Positions 7,796-17,062 of a DNA stretch of 64,000 nt are shown in pieces. The stretch lies in assembly GCA_949298505.1 (NCBI GenBank), contig CASFWW010000030.1, forward strand, positions 1 through 64,000, read 5' to 3'. This DNA comes from Ornithoclostridium sp949298505. GTDB taxonomy: Bacteria > Bacillota > Clostridia > Christensenellales > UBA3700. The notes beneath the pieces are model-generated. The model was not told the origin of the DNA, searched no databases, and saw nothing but the letters and a program-made list of their open reading frames with translations. Position 1 is the stretch's first letter, and every line of letters begins with the position of its first letter. The translations under genes were made by a program, and so were the position numbers.

Positions 7796-8197
7796 GTGAG
7801 AGGTGATATTACGGTAAAAGTCGTTGCGGCGCTGATAGCCGAAAACGGAAAATTCATGATATGTCGTCGCCCTGAAGGAAAGGCGAGGGCGTTGCTGTGG
7901 GAATTTGTCGGCGGAAAGGTCGAAAAGGGAGAGACAGAGGAAGAGGCGCTGATCAGAGAGTGCAGAGAGGAACTGGGAACGGAAATTCGCGTCGGAGATG
8001 AATTTGCGAGAGTGAATTACGATTATCCGGATATAAGCGTTGAGCTTGTCGTCTATGAGGCGAAGATAACGGGCGGGTCTCCGACTGCGCTCGAACACAG
8101 CGAGATCAGGTGGATAACGCCCGGGGAGATCGGAGATTACGGGTTTTGTCCCGCAGACGCCGACGTCCTTGAAAAGATACGGCATACGGGGATCTGA
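7796..8197 (+). CDS. Nudix hydrolase (MutT-like)
   Basis: The 133-aa protein carries a full Nudix box at about residues 40-62: GGKVEKGETEEEALIRECRE followed by ELG. The MICRRPEGK and LWEFVGGKVE context resembles 8-oxo-dGTP diphosphatases (MutT/NudG), so nucleotide-pool cleaning is the likely role; substrate specificity cannot be read from sequence. The start is a GTG at 7796 with only a weak ribosome site (GTAAGG), and no better in-frame start exists. It stands alone after a terminator. Confidence 0.88.
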   Translation: MRGDITVKVVAALIAENGKFMICRRPEGKARALLWEFVGGKVEKGETEEEALIRECREELGTEIRVGDEFARVNYDYPDISVELVVYEAKITGGSPTALEHSEIRWITPGEIGDYGFCPADADVLEKIRHTGI

Positions 8198-8259
8198 AAC
8201 GTTTACATTGAAAGCAAAATAAGCGTAGCGCGGGGGAAATACCTCTGAAAACGTGTAAA
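8195..8259 (+). promoter_or_regulatory. Two candidate LacI/CcpA-type operators
   Basis: TGAAACGTTTACA (8195-8207) and TGAAAACGTGTAAA (8246-8259) both resemble the pseudo-palindromic TGWAANCGNTNWCA operator of LacI-family regulators and CcpA. The second has two mismatches and the first lacks one base. They lie upstream of the promoter of the sugar-transport/GH20 operon, which fits carbon regulation. No LacI-type gene is in the window. Confidence 0.35.
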
Positions 8260-8283
8260 TAATGAAGAACTTATTCTGCGGTA

Positions 8284-8312
8284 TTTACAGCTTGCGCCAG
8301 GTAGTGTATAAT
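8284..8312 (+). promoter_or_regulatory. Promoter of the GPH-transporter/GH20 operon
   Basis: TTTACA (8284-8289), 17 nt, TATAAT (8307-8312). The leader is about 37 nt and contains the AGGGAG ribosome site before the ATG at 8356. Confidence 0.75.
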
Positions 8313-8355
8313 TAATCTGGCGGCTCGGAAACGGGGAACCGAAGAGGGAGAAATT

Positions 8356-9930
8356 ATGCAGATCGTAAACAAGGCAGTCGGGGTTGTCAAAGACTTCTTC
8401 CGGTATTGGAACAAGCCGGCGGAAGGCAACTACGTCGGAAACAAGGAGATCATCGCTTATTCGGTAGGCGGGATGGGCGTACAGTTCGTCACGGCGATAT
8501 CTTCGCAGATATTGCTTCAGGCAAACTGTCTTCTGATCGGTTCGGTTTACGGGCTCAAACCCACAGACCTCGCATTATTGCTGATGATCAACACGATCAT
8601 CTCTATAGTCATCCAGCCGTTCAAAAGCTGGCTGATAGACAACACGCCCGGAAAGCAGGGAAAGGCGAGACCGTGGATACTGTGGCTGGGGCCGCCTTGC
8701 GCGATACTGATGTCGCTGACCGCGTTCATACCGTTGTCGTGGCCGAAGCAGACGATATTGGTATGCGTGGGCGTACTTTACATACTGATGAACTTTATTT
8801 ATCAGTTCTATCTGGGTATGTACACACAGCTTGTCCAGCTGGAAACGCCCAATACCAACGAGCGTGCGAAGATAATTTCGATAAGCTCCATCATATACAG
8901 TCTTGCGCCCACGATAACCGGCGCGGCATTCCCGCTCATCGCGACGTTTTTCGACCTGGGTCAGGTCGACCAGAATTTCTATAAAGTGATCTTCCCGGTA
9001 TTTTCTTTCCTTGGTTGCGGCCTCGGTATGTTCGCTTATTTCGGCACGAAAGAGCGCATCATCATGCCGCGCAGACAGGTACACAAGGTCAAGTTTACAG
9101 AGGGTTTCGTAAAGATCTGCAAGAACAGGTATTTCTGGATCAACAACATTTCTACCTGGTTCACGTTCGCAAGAACTGCGATAACGGGCAGTATGATGTG
9201 GGCGTACGTCTATATGTTGCAGAACGGCGGGATACAGGCGATCGCCAGCCTTGTCATCGGCACCGCGTCCCTTGTCGGTATGGTGATGGGTCCGTTCATG
9301 ATAAAGGCGATGGGCAAACGCAACACGGTGTTGCTGACAGACGTCGTGTTTGCCTTTTCGATGGTACCTCTGATATTCTATAATGATAACTTCTATATGT
9401 ATGCGGCGATGTGTTACATTGCGTTCTGGGCGACTTCGGTCCAGATAATCACGACGCCTGCAATGAGCGCGGACGCGCTGGATTATCAGCAGTGGAAGAC
9501 GGGAGACAGACTTGAAGGCTTTTCTCAGAACTTTGCGATAATAAACTCTCTCATAGCTATCGGCACGAATTACGTGCTCCCGTTCATTTACGAATATTAC
9601 GGACTGATCAACGACTACGACGTGCTGTACGACGCTTCCGTACGCACTCCGTTGCTTTCTGCGATGGCGGTGCTTGCGGTCGTGGGCGGATTCCTGCACG
9701 CGGTGCCGTTCATATTCTGGAACATGTCTGAAAAGGATCAGGAGAGAATGATAGAAGACCTCAAGCGTCGCGCACACGAACAGAACGTGCTTGACGGCTG
9801 TGCGGATGCGAGCGTACTTTCGAGCAACGAGCATCTGAACGACGAAGAATTGTTCGAAGGCGCGGATAGCGTCAAAGAGGAGACGGGAATTTCCGACGAA
9901 CAAAGCGGCAGCGGGGAGGAGACGAAATGA
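8356..9930 (+). CDS. GPH-family sugar:cation symporter (MFS)
   Basis: The 524-aa protein has about 12 hydrophobic segments and the features of the glycoside-pentoside-hexuronide:cation (MelB-like) family: an early NTIISIVIQPFKSWLIDNTPG loop region, GKARPWILW, and a later ALDYQQWKTGDRLEGF stretch. A long acidic cytoplasmic tail follows the last segment (about residues 455-524). It probably imports an oligosaccharide or glycoside with H+ or Na+. The neighbouring GH20 gene points to an N-acetylhexosamine-containing substrate, which is inference. AGGGAG precedes the ATG. The stop overlaps the lipoprotein start (ATGA). Confidence 0.88.
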   Translation: MQIVNKAVGVVKDFFRYWNKPAEGNYVGNKEIIAYSVGGMGVQFVTAISSQILLQANCLLIGSVYGLKPTDLALLLMINTIISIVIQPFKSWLIDNTPGKQGKARPWILWLGPPCAILMSLTAFIPLSWPKQTILVCVGVLYILMNFIYQFYLGMYTQLVQLETPNTNERAKIISISSIIYSLAPTITGAAFPLIATFFDLGQVDQNFYKVIFPVFSFLGCGLGMFAYFGTKERIIMPRRQVHKVKFTEGFVKICKNRYFWINNISTWFTFARTAITGSMMWAYVYMLQNGGIQAIASLVIGTASLVGMVMGPFMIKAMGKRNTVLLTDVVFAFSMVPLIFYNDNFYMYAAMCYIAFWATSVQIITTPAMSADALDYQQWKTGDRLEGFSQNFAIINSLIAIGTNYVLPFIYEYYGLINDYDVLYDASVRTPLLSAMAVLAVVGGFLHAVPFIFWNMSEKDQERMIEDLKRRAHEQNVLDGCADASVLSSNEHLNDEELFEGADSVKEETGISDEQSGSGEETK

Positions 9931-10646
9931 AAAGGATAAAGATAACGGCTGCGATAGCGGTCCTTATAATAGCGATGGCGGCGTTCGCGCTCACCGGTTG
10001 CAGTCAGAAACTGACGGTTGAAGAAGGCAGAGAAGCCCTTGCCGAAGGCATAACCAACGCAAGAGAAAGCGACGTATATTACGTCAAGTACAGGATAAAC
10101 GATCTGAATTCGGAAGAAAGCTCCGAAGAAGGCAAATACGTTCAGTACAGCCTGAACGTTCAGGGCGACGTCGCGAAGTTCACCGTGGCGAACGGGACGT
10201 TGCTCAAAACGACTTACAACGATACTTATTACGGCAAGAGTATTAAGGCGGGCGTGGATTCGAAAAAGGCGAACGAAAGCGATTATGTGACCGGCAAGCT
10301 GTCCTGGAAGGACGACGCGTGGGAAGTCACCGCGTGCACAGTGGACGAATTTCTCGCCGACGCGAAGATCGCGCCGTACAATCTGTACAGCGTGACGGGC
10401 ATGCTCTACGGCCTTACAGCCGACGAACTGAAGATATCCTCTGTCAGCCGCACAGGAAAAGTCACCTATATCACCGCCAAGGTCGAAAAGGAAGGCAATC
10501 CGCTTTCGAAATACGGCGAACTCGAAATCAGACTTATATACGATAAGATAGCTTATATAGAAGATAAGGCTGAAACGATCAACATCAACATATCTTACGG
10601 GGGACCGATAATAAGCGTCCCCGCGTGGACTTATCTCAACGAGTAA
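9927..10646 (+). CDS. Lipoprotein of unknown function
   Basis: The 239-aa product has a type II signal peptide ending in the lipobox FALTGC with Cys25 as lipidation site. The mature part is polar and strand-rich (YVKYRINDLNSEESSEEGKY and following) without a recognised domain. It overlaps the transporter gene by four bases and is 13 nt from the GH20 gene. It could be a surface partner in glycan capture for the transporter, but that is positional inference only. Confidence 0.85.
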   Translation: MKRIKITAAIAVLIIAMAAFALTGCSQKLTVEEGREALAEGITNARESDVYYVKYRINDLNSEESSEEGKYVQYSLNVQGDVAKFTVANGTLLKTTYNDTYYGKSIKAGVDSKKANESDYVTGKLSWKDDAWEVTACTVDEFLADAKIAPYNLYSVTGMLYGLTADELKISSVSRTGKVTYITAKVEKEGNPLSKYGELEIRLIYDKIAYIEDKAETININISYGGPIISVPAWTYLNE

Positions 10647-10659
10647 AGGAGAGTAACAG

Positions 10660-12267
10660 ATGAAAGAAATCATTCCCAGACCGCAATCGTGCATCCCTGC
10701 AAAGACAGGCGGCACGTTTGATTTGACGCGCATAGACGCGCTGGATATCGACGCTAAATTTTCGCTTACCGCGCCCGTGATAACGGAAATTCTTGAAAAA
10801 GTATTGGGAAAGAAACCGGGCAAAGAGGGCGAAAACGTGCTGAAGATCGGTTTTGCGACAGAACTGTCTCCGCAGAGTTACCGCATCGAAGTCGACGAAA
10901 AAGGGATCGTGATCTTTGCCGGAGACGCGGCGGGGGCTTTGTATGCGGTGCAGACGTTGAGAGTGGGTACGATGATGGGCACTCCGCGTCAGGATCTGAA
11001 CATACCGTGCGGCAAGGTCAACGATTATCCGCGCTACGTCTGGAGAGGACTGCTCCTTGACGAAGCAAGACATTTCTTCGGAGAAGAAGAGGTCAAAAAA
11101 CTTCTGGATGTGATGAGCATGCACAAGCTCAACGTCATGCACTGGCACCTTACCGACGACCAGGGCTGGAGAATAGAGATCAAAAAGTATCCCCTTCTGA
11201 CAGAGGTAGGCTCGAGCCGCGAAAAATCCCAGATACACGGCTGGACGTCGACGGACGTGGACGACGTGCCGGTCAGAGGCTTTTACACTCAGGAAAAGAT
11301 AAAAGAGATCGTCGCGTATGCGGCGGAAAGAGGAATTTCTATCATTCCTGAAATCGACATGCCCGCGCATCTTGCGGCGGCAATGGCGGCATATCCGTGG
11401 CTCGGGTGCAGAGAACTCAAAAGAGAACCTCATTATTATTTCGGAAGCAGGATACCTCTGTCGCAGGGAATAAAGGACTGGAACAGAAGCGCATGCATAG
11501 GCAAGCCTTCAACTCTCGAATTCATCAAGGGAGTCATAGACGAAGTGTGCGAGCTTTTCCCCGCGCCGTATTTCCATATCGGCGGCGACGAGGCGCCCAA
11601 GGACGAATGGAAGACGTGTCCCGCCTGCCGGGAACTCATGCGTTCGCTCGGGCTTAAGAACGAAAAGCAGCTTCAGGGCTGGTTTACCAACGAAGTGGCT
11701 AAATACGTGCGCGAAAAGGGCAGAAGGCTTATCGGCTGGAACGAGATCCTCGAGGGCGACAACATTGAAAAGGAAGTCGTTGTCCAGTACTGGACCCCGC
11801 AGAAGGACTGCCGCGTCATAAAGCATCTGAAGAAGGGCGGAAACGTCGTGATAAGCAAGCACAAATACTTCTATTTCGATATGCCGTACGCGCAGTATCC
11901 GCTCAGGAACACTTATATGTTCAATCCTTATTTCGAGGGATTCATGCCGATGTACGACAGCAAGGTCAAAGGCATCGAAGGCGCTCTGTGGACTGAATGG
12001 ATTGCCACTCCTTCAAAGCTTGAATTCCAGCTGTTCCCGCGTATGGAAGCGCTTGCCGAGGTCTCGTGGTACGGCGGACCCAAGAACTGGAAGAAATTCC
12101 AGCAGAGGGTGAAGGATTACGTTCCGCTTCTCGACATGTACGGGGTCAATTACGCAAAAGAGGAGATCTACCGCCCTACCAACCCATTCAAGAGAGTCAG
12201 GACGGTGCGCACCTGGTACGGCGGCAACGAAAACGTCGAGTACGAGAAGAACGACAACAAAAACTGA
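10660..12267 (+). CDS. GH20 beta-N-acetylhexosaminidase
   Basis: The 535-aa enzyme has the small N-terminal GH20b-like domain (about 1-125), then the TIM-barrel starting YVWRGLLLDEARHFF, with HWHLTDDQGWRIEIKKYP and the catalytic pair Asp310-Glu311 in FHIGGDEAPK. The VQYWT and LWTEW motifs complete the active site. GH20 enzymes cleave terminal GlcNAc or GalNAc by substrate-assisted catalysis. There is no signal peptide, so it should act in the cytoplasm on imported oligosaccharide, consistent with the transporter upstream. An AAAGGAGAG ribosome site precedes the ATG. Confidence 0.95.
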   Translation: MKEIIPRPQSCIPAKTGGTFDLTRIDALDIDAKFSLTAPVITEILEKVLGKKPGKEGENVLKIGFATELSPQSYRIEVDEKGIVIFAGDAAGALYAVQTLRVGTMMGTPRQDLNIPCGKVNDYPRYVWRGLLLDEARHFFGEEEVKKLLDVMSMHKLNVMHWHLTDDQGWRIEIKKYPLLTEVGSSREKSQIHGWTSTDVDDVPVRGFYTQEKIKEIVAYAAERGISIIPEIDMPAHLAAAMAAYPWLGCRELKREPHYYFGSRIPLSQGIKDWNRSACIGKPSTLEFIKGVIDEVCELFPAPYFHIGGDEAPKDEWKTCPACRELMRSLGLKNEKQLQGWFTNEVAKYVREKGRRLIGWNEILEGDNIEKEVVVQYWTPQKDCRVIKHLKKGGNVVISKHKYFYFDMPYAQYPLRNTYMFNPYFEGFMPMYDSKVKGIEGALWTEWIATPSKLEFQLFPRMEALAEVSWYGGPKNWKKFQQRVKDYVPLLDMYGVNYAKEEIYRPTNPFKRVRTVRTWYGGNENVEYEKNDNKN

Positions 12268-12327
12268 CGACTTTCTTTTCCCGCAAGGGAAAGCAGGATA
12301 CAAAAAGCCGTTTAAAGTGTATTATCG

Positions 12328-12356
12328 GACGCGCGGTAAACTTGCGCGTCTTTTTA
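12328..12356 (+). terminator. Intrinsic terminator of the GH20 operon
   Basis: GACGCGC-9 nt-GCGCGTC followed by TTTTTATA. A weaker bulged hairpin, CTTTTCCC-GCAA-GGGAAAG, lies just upstream at 12274-12292. Confidence 0.8.
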
Positions 12357-12360
12357 TATA

Positions 12361-12389
12361 TTGAAATCCCGTTTTGCGTGTGGTATAAT
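12361..12389 (+). promoter_or_regulatory. Promoter of the glycerol operon
   Basis: TTGAAA (12361-12366), 17 nt, TATAAT (12384-12389). It begins directly after the preceding terminator. The leader is about 20 nt with AAAGGGG as ribosome site. Confidence 0.75.
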
Positions 12390-12416
12390 TAATTCAGTAA
12401 ACAAAAGGGGCATCTT

Positions 12417-13844
12417 ATGAAAAAAATCGTGATAATCGGCGCCGGAGTGGTCGGTTGTTCCGTTGCCAGAGAACTCAGCCGGTATAAAGCTGAAATTACA
12501 GTTCTCGAACGTGAAAACGACGTCGCCTGCGGCACAACAAAAGCAAATTCCGGCGTAGTCCACGGCGGTTTTGACGCAAAACCCGGCACAAAAAAAGCTT
12601 ACTATAACGTGCGCGGCAACGCGATGTTCGACAAGCTTTCAAAAGAGCTGGATTTCCCGTTCAGGCGTAACGGCGCGTACGTCCTGTGTTTCGACGACAC
12701 CAAGTGGGACGGGCTGAAAAAGCTGTATGACCAGGGTGTTGAGAACGGGGTCAGGGATATCAGGGTGGTCACCGGCGACGAGGTGAGAGACCGCGAGCCG
12801 TACGTGTCCGGAGAAGTCAAGGGCGCGTTGTGGTGCCCTTCGTCCGGCATAGTAAGCCCTTACGAAATGACGATAGCGTATGCGGAAAACGCCGCAGCGA
12901 ACGGCGTGGAATTCGTTTTCGAAAAGAAAGTCGCGCGTCTTGAAAAATCAGGCGGCGGTATGAAAGTGATATGTTGCGACGGCGACGTTTACGAAGCCGA
13001 CGTCGTAGTCAACGCCGCAGGGCTTTACAGCGACGAACTCAACAACGGCGTTTCGGAAAAGAAATATAAAATAGTGCCCAGAAAGGGGGAATATATGCTG
13101 CTGGACAAGACGTCCGGCTATCTCACGTCCACGACGTTGTTCCAGCTTCCGACCGCAATGGGCAAGGGCATCCTCGTCGTGCCCAGCGTGCACGGCAATA
13201 TCCTGCTGGGTCCGACGGCTGTCGACATTGAGGACAAGGACTGCAAGGACACGACGTACGACGGGCTTGCGGAGGCTTTCGACAAAGCCAGGATAACAAT
13301 GCCGTCGCTGACGAAAAAGACGGTCATCACTCAGTTTACCGGACTGCGCGCGCATGCGGACGCCGGCGATTTCGTGATCGGTTTCGAGGGAGACCTTCCG
13401 CTTTACAATCTTGTGGGAATAGAAAGCCCCGGGCTTACGGCGGCGCCGGCGATCGCGGTTGACGCTTCTGAAGAAATATCCGATTATCTGGGACTCAAGT
13501 TCAACGACAAATTCGATCCAATAAGAAAGGGGATCCCCTGTTTCGCCACGATGACGGAAAAAGAGAGAGCGGAGATAATAAAGAAAAATCCGCTTTACGG
13601 CAGGATAGTCTGCCGTTGCGAAGTCGTCACAGAAGGCGAGATAGTGGACAGCATAAACCGTCCCGTCGGCGCGAAAGACCTGGACGGCGTAAAGAGGCGT
13701 ACCCGCGCAGGCATGGGCAGATGTCAGAGCGGCTTCTGTTCCGAAAGGGTCATGGAGATCATCGCGAGAGAGCGCGGCATTGACATGACGGAGGTCACCA
13801 AGAGCGGCAAGGGCTCAGAGATCATAGTCGGGAGGGTCGAGTGA
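12417..13844 (+). CDS. Glycerol-3-phosphate dehydrogenase-like FAD oxidoreductase (GlpA type)
   Basis: The 475-aa protein has an N-terminal dinucleotide fold (IIGAGVVGCSVARELS) of the DAO/GlpA family with the TTKANSGVVHGGFD loop. It ends with a BFD-like [2Fe-2S] domain: CRC at about residues 401-403 and CQSGFC about 35 residues later. This is the layout of anaerobic glycerol-3-phosphate dehydrogenase subunit A, which oxidises G3P to dihydroxyacetone phosphate with FAD. It is shorter than E. coli GlpA and related enzymes use other 2-hydroxyacids, but the glycerol kinase three genes downstream supports G3P. The stop overlaps the next start. Confidence 0.88.
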   Translation: MKKIVIIGAGVVGCSVARELSRYKAEITVLERENDVACGTTKANSGVVHGGFDAKPGTKKAYYNVRGNAMFDKLSKELDFPFRRNGAYVLCFDDTKWDGLKKLYDQGVENGVRDIRVVTGDEVRDREPYVSGEVKGALWCPSSGIVSPYEMTIAYAENAAANGVEFVFEKKVARLEKSGGGMKVICCDGDVYEADVVVNAAGLYSDELNNGVSEKKYKIVPRKGEYMLLDKTSGYLTSTTLFQLPTAMGKGILVVPSVHGNILLGPTAVDIEDKDCKDTTYDGLAEAFDKARITMPSLTKKTVITQFTGLRAHADAGDFVIGFEGDLPLYNLVGIESPGLTAAPAIAVDASEEISDYLGLKFNDKFDPIRKGIPCFATMTEKERAEIIKKNPLYGRIVCRCEVVTEGEIVDSINRPVGAKDLDGVKRRTRAGMGRCQSGFCSERVMEIIARERGIDMTEVTKSGKGSEIIVGRVE

Positions 13845-15100
13845 TGAAAAAGAATCTGATAATAATCGGCGGCGGTCCCGCAGGACTTGCGGCGGCAAAG
13901 AGCGCGTACGACGCTGGAGAAAGAGACATCCTGATACTTGAAAGAGAGGACAAACTGGGCGGCATACTCAACCAGTGCATACACAACGGATTCGGTCTGC
14001 ATACGTTCAAAGAAGAACTGACGGGTCCGGAATACGCGGCGAGATATATCGACGAAGTTCTGGCAAGGAAGATCGAGTACAAGCCGGGGACCACGGTCCT
14101 CAGTATTGAAGGCAACAAGAGAGTCACCTGCGCAAGCGAAGCGGACGGCTTGCAGGTCTACGAAGCGAAGGCGATAATCCTCGCCTGCGGTTGCAGGGAA
14201 AGACCCAGGGGCGCGATCAACATTGCCGGATGCCGCGCGGCGGGCATATTCAGCGCGGGCACGGCGCAGAAGCTGATAAACATCGACGGCTATATGCCGG
14301 GCAAAGAGGTCGTTATCCTCGGCAGCGGCGACATAGGGCTCATCATGGCGCGCCGCATGACCTTCCAGGGCGCGAAAGTCAAGGCGGTCGTAGAGCTGAT
14401 GCCCTATTCTTCAGGTCTAAACAGAAATATCGTGCAATGTCTGAACGACTTTGACATACCGCTGATGTTCTCGCATACGGTGGTCGAGATAAAGGGAAAG
14501 GGCAGAGTTTCGTCGGTGGTCATAGCGGCGGTCGACGAAAAGCTGAACCCGGTCAAGGGTACGGAGCAGGAGATAAAGTGCGACACACTTCTTCTCAGCG
14601 TAGGGCTTCTTCCCGAAAACGAACTGTCGAAAATGGCTGACGTTGCGCTCAGCCCGGTCACGGGCGGCGCGATCGTCGACGACGATATGATGACTGAAAC
14701 GGACGGCATATTCGCCTGCGGCAACGTGCTTCACGTGCACGACCTCGTAGACTTCGTAAGCGAGGAAAGCGAGTGGGCGGGAGCGCGCGCGGCGGCGTAT
14801 ATCGCGGGCAAAAAGACGACGGGCGACAAGGTAGCGGTTGAGGCGAAGGACGGCGTCAGATACGTCGTGCCGCAGTACGTGAACAGAGAAGGCGACGGTT
14901 CGCTCAAACTCAAAATGCGCGTCGGCAACGTATTCAGGAACGTAAGACTTTGCGTGGTATGCGACGGCGAAGAGGTATACGCAAAGAGAAAAATGATAGT
15001 CACTCCCGGCGAGATGGAAACCGTGACTTTGGACGAAAAACAAACACGGGCGCTAAAAAATTGTAAACAGGCAGTCGTTTGCCTGAAGGCGGTGAAATGA
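13841..15100 (+). CDS. NAD(P)/FAD-dependent oxidoreductase (GlpB-like partner)
   Basis: The 419-aa flavoprotein starts with LIIIGGGPAGLAAAKSAYDA, has LGGILNQCIHNGFG as an FAD/redox loop, and a second nucleotide fold (VVILGSGDIGLIMARRM) at about residue 158. The C-terminal FACGNVLHVHDLVDFVS segment holds the second FAD motif. Such proteins sit between GlpA-like and DUF1667 genes in many Clostridia and are thought to pass electrons from the dehydrogenase to NAD(P) or another carrier. The exact acceptor is not known from sequence. It overlaps both neighbours by four bases. Confidence 0.87.
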   Translation: MMKKNLIIIGGGPAGLAAAKSAYDAGERDILILEREDKLGGILNQCIHNGFGLHTFKEELTGPEYAARYIDEVLARKIEYKPGTTVLSIEGNKRVTCASEADGLQVYEAKAIILACGCRERPRGAINIAGCRAAGIFSAGTAQKLINIDGYMPGKEVVILGSGDIGLIMARRMTFQGAKVKAVVELMPYSSGLNRNIVQCLNDFDIPLMFSHTVVEIKGKGRVSSVVIAAVDEKLNPVKGTEQEIKCDTLLLSVGLLPENELSKMADVALSPVTGGAIVDDDMMTETDGIFACGNVLHVHDLVDFVSEESEWAGARAAAYIAGKKTTGDKVAVEAKDGVRYVVPQYVNREGDGSLKLKMRVGNVFRNVRLCVVCDGEEVYAKRKMIVTPGEMETVTLDEKQTRALKNCKQAVVCLKAVK

Positions 15101-15459
15101 TGAAAGAGATGATTTGCATATGCTGCCCGATGGGGTGCAGACTTACGGTGGACGACAGCGACCCGGGCAACATAAAGGTCAGCGGCAACACTTGCCCCAG
15201 AGGTGAAAAGTACGGCAAAGACGAGATGATCTGTCCCAAGAGAATGGTGACTTCGGTCATAAGGGTAGAAGGCGGAGACGTCGCGATGGTCAGCGTAAAG
15301 ACCAAAGAGGCGATAGACAAGTCCAGGATATTCGACGCGCTCGGAGCGCTCAAGGGCATGACGGTCAAGGCTCCCGTAAAGATAGGAGACGTCGTTCTTG
15401 AAAACGTGCTGGGCACCGGCGTTGACTTTATCGCCACGAAAAACGTCGCGAAGAAGTGA
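15097..15459 (+). CDS. DUF1667 iron-sulfur-type protein
   Basis: The 120-aa protein is a DUF1667 domain: ICCPMGCRLTV near the N-terminus, then CPRGEKY and ICPKRMVTS, giving clustered cysteines suited to an Fe-S cluster. The ATG at 15097 overlaps the stop of the preceding gene (ATGA). The longer frame would need a TTG inside that gene. In other Firmicutes the domain follows the same two flavoproteins, so it is best seen as the third subunit of a GlpABC-like electron-transfer complex, soluble here because no membrane segment is present. Confidence 0.88.
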   Translation: MMKEMICICCPMGCRLTVDDSDPGNIKVSGNTCPRGEKYGKDEMICPKRMVTSVIRVEGGDVAMVSVKTKEAIDKSRIFDALGALKGMTVKAPVKIGDVVLENVLGTGVDFIATKNVAKK

Positions 15460-15483
15460 CGCCGCAAGATAAGAGGTGAGATT

Positions 15484-16965
15484 ATGGCAAAATACGTGAT
15501 GTCGATAGACCAGGGCACGACCAGCTCAAGAGCTATCGTTTTCGACAAAAAAGGCAACATCATTGCAAAAGCGCAGCAGGAATTCACTCAGATATATCCT
15601 CACGAAGGCTGGGTGGAACACGACCCCGAGGAGATCGTCGCCGGCGTATTCTCCACAGTCAGGGCGGTGCTTGAAAAGGTGGGAGTCGAAAATATCGACT
15701 GCATAGGGATAACCAATCAGCGGGAGACTGTAGTCGTCTGGGATAAAATCACGGGGAAACCTGTGTATAACGCGATCGTGTGGCAATGCAGGCGTACGGC
15801 GGATTACTGCGACAAACTCAAGGAAGCGGGGCTTGAAAAGCTGATCTACGCCAAGACCGGGCTTCAGATCGACGCCTATTTCAGCGCGACCAAGATAAGA
15901 TGGATCCTCAACAACGTCGCGGGCGCGAAAGAACGCGCGCAGAAAGGGGAACTTCTTTTCGGCACGATGGACACCTACGTGATGTGGCGTTTGTCAGAAG
16001 GGAAGATATTCGCCACGGACTATACCAACGCGAGCAGGACCATGCTTTTCAATATCCACGATATGAAGTGGGACGACGATCTGACTGAGCTTTTCGACAT
16101 ACCCACGGGGATGTTCCCGGATGTGTATCCGTCCGGGCACGCGTTCGGCGTCACTTCAGTCGCCGTCACCGGCAGGGAGATCCCGATATGCGGCGACGCG
16201 GGGGATCAGCAAGCGGCGCTTTACGGACACCTGTGCACGAAAAAGGGAAGCATAAAGAATACGTATGGCACGGGCTGTTTCGTGCTTATGAACACCGGCG
16301 ACGAGCCGATAGAATCCAGACGCGGACTGGTGACGACCGTCGCCGCGAGCAGAGACGGGCAGAAGCCGCAGTACGTGCTCGAAGGCAGCGTGTTCGTCGG
16401 AGGCGCGGTGATACAGTGGCTGAGAGACGAACTGAAGCTGATAAATTCTTCGCCCGAGACCGAGGAGATAGCGCTGAGCGTAAAGGACACGGGCGGAGTT
16501 TACATAGTGCCCGCTTTCGTCGGGCTGGGCGCTCCGCACTGGGATCCGAGGGCGAGAGGACTGATCACCGGGATAACGCGCGGCACGTCCAGGGCGCATA
16601 TAGTGCGCGCGGCGCTTGAATCGATAGCCTACCAGGTCGTTGACGTGATGCATGCTATGCAGAGCGACGTCGGGTGCAGGATAGAAGCGCTCAGCGTGGA
16701 CGGAGGGGCGTGCGCCAACAATTTCCTGATGCAATTCCAGGCTGACATCCTTGACTGCAAGGTCGTGAGACCCAAGATAATAGAGACGACGGCGCTGGGC
16801 GTCGCATATCTCGCCGGGCTTTGCACCGGTTACTGGCAGAACGAGGACGAGATCAGGGAAAACGTGGGGGTCGAGCGCGTTTTCGAACCCAAAATGTCCA
16901 AGAAAAAGAGGACCGATCTTCTGATGGGCTGGGCGGACAGCATAGCGAGGACCAAGTTCCGTTGA
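15484..16965 (+). CDS. glpK: Glycerol kinase
   Basis: The 493-aa protein has the standard FGGY-kinase glycerol kinase sequence: MSIDQGTTSSRAIVFD at the N-terminus, IGITNQRETVVVWDK, GDAGDQQAALYGH, and GLGAPHWDPRARG near residue 350. It converts glycerol and ATP to sn-glycerol-3-phosphate, the substrate of the dehydrogenase encoded upstream. An AAGAGGTGAG ribosome site precedes the ATG, 24 nt after DUF1667. No glycerol facilitator gene (glpF) is seen in the operon, so glycerol either diffuses in or uses a transporter encoded elsewhere. Confidence 0.97.
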   Translation: MAKYVMSIDQGTTSSRAIVFDKKGNIIAKAQQEFTQIYPHEGWVEHDPEEIVAGVFSTVRAVLEKVGVENIDCIGITNQRETVVVWDKITGKPVYNAIVWQCRRTADYCDKLKEAGLEKLIYAKTGLQIDAYFSATKIRWILNNVAGAKERAQKGELLFGTMDTYVMWRLSEGKIFATDYTNASRTMLFNIHDMKWDDDLTELFDIPTGMFPDVYPSGHAFGVTSVAVTGREIPICGDAGDQQAALYGHLCTKKGSIKNTYGTGCFVLMNTGDEPIESRRGLVTTVAASRDGQKPQYVLEGSVFVGGAVIQWLRDELKLINSSPETEEIALSVKDTGGVYIVPAFVGLGAPHWDPRARGLITGITRGTSRAHIVRAALESIAYQVVDVMHAMQSDVGCRIEALSVDGGACANNFLMQFQADILDCKVVRPKIIETTALGVAYLAGLCTGYWQNEDEIRENVGVERVFEPKMSKKKRTDLLMGWADSIARTKFR

Positions 16966-17006
16966 CGCTTTGCCGCCCTGCGTACGCGGACAATCGAAAA
17001 TTTTAA

Positions 17007-17035
17007 TTGCCATTATCGTAAAATAGTGGTACAAT
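17007..17035 (+). promoter_or_regulatory. Promoter of the second GPH transporter gene
   Basis: TTGCCA (17007-17012), 17 nt, TACAAT (17030-17035), followed by AAGGAG and a TTG start at 17063. Confidence 0.7.
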
Positions 17036-17062
17036 CAACGCGTACGCCTCAAGGAGAGTTTT

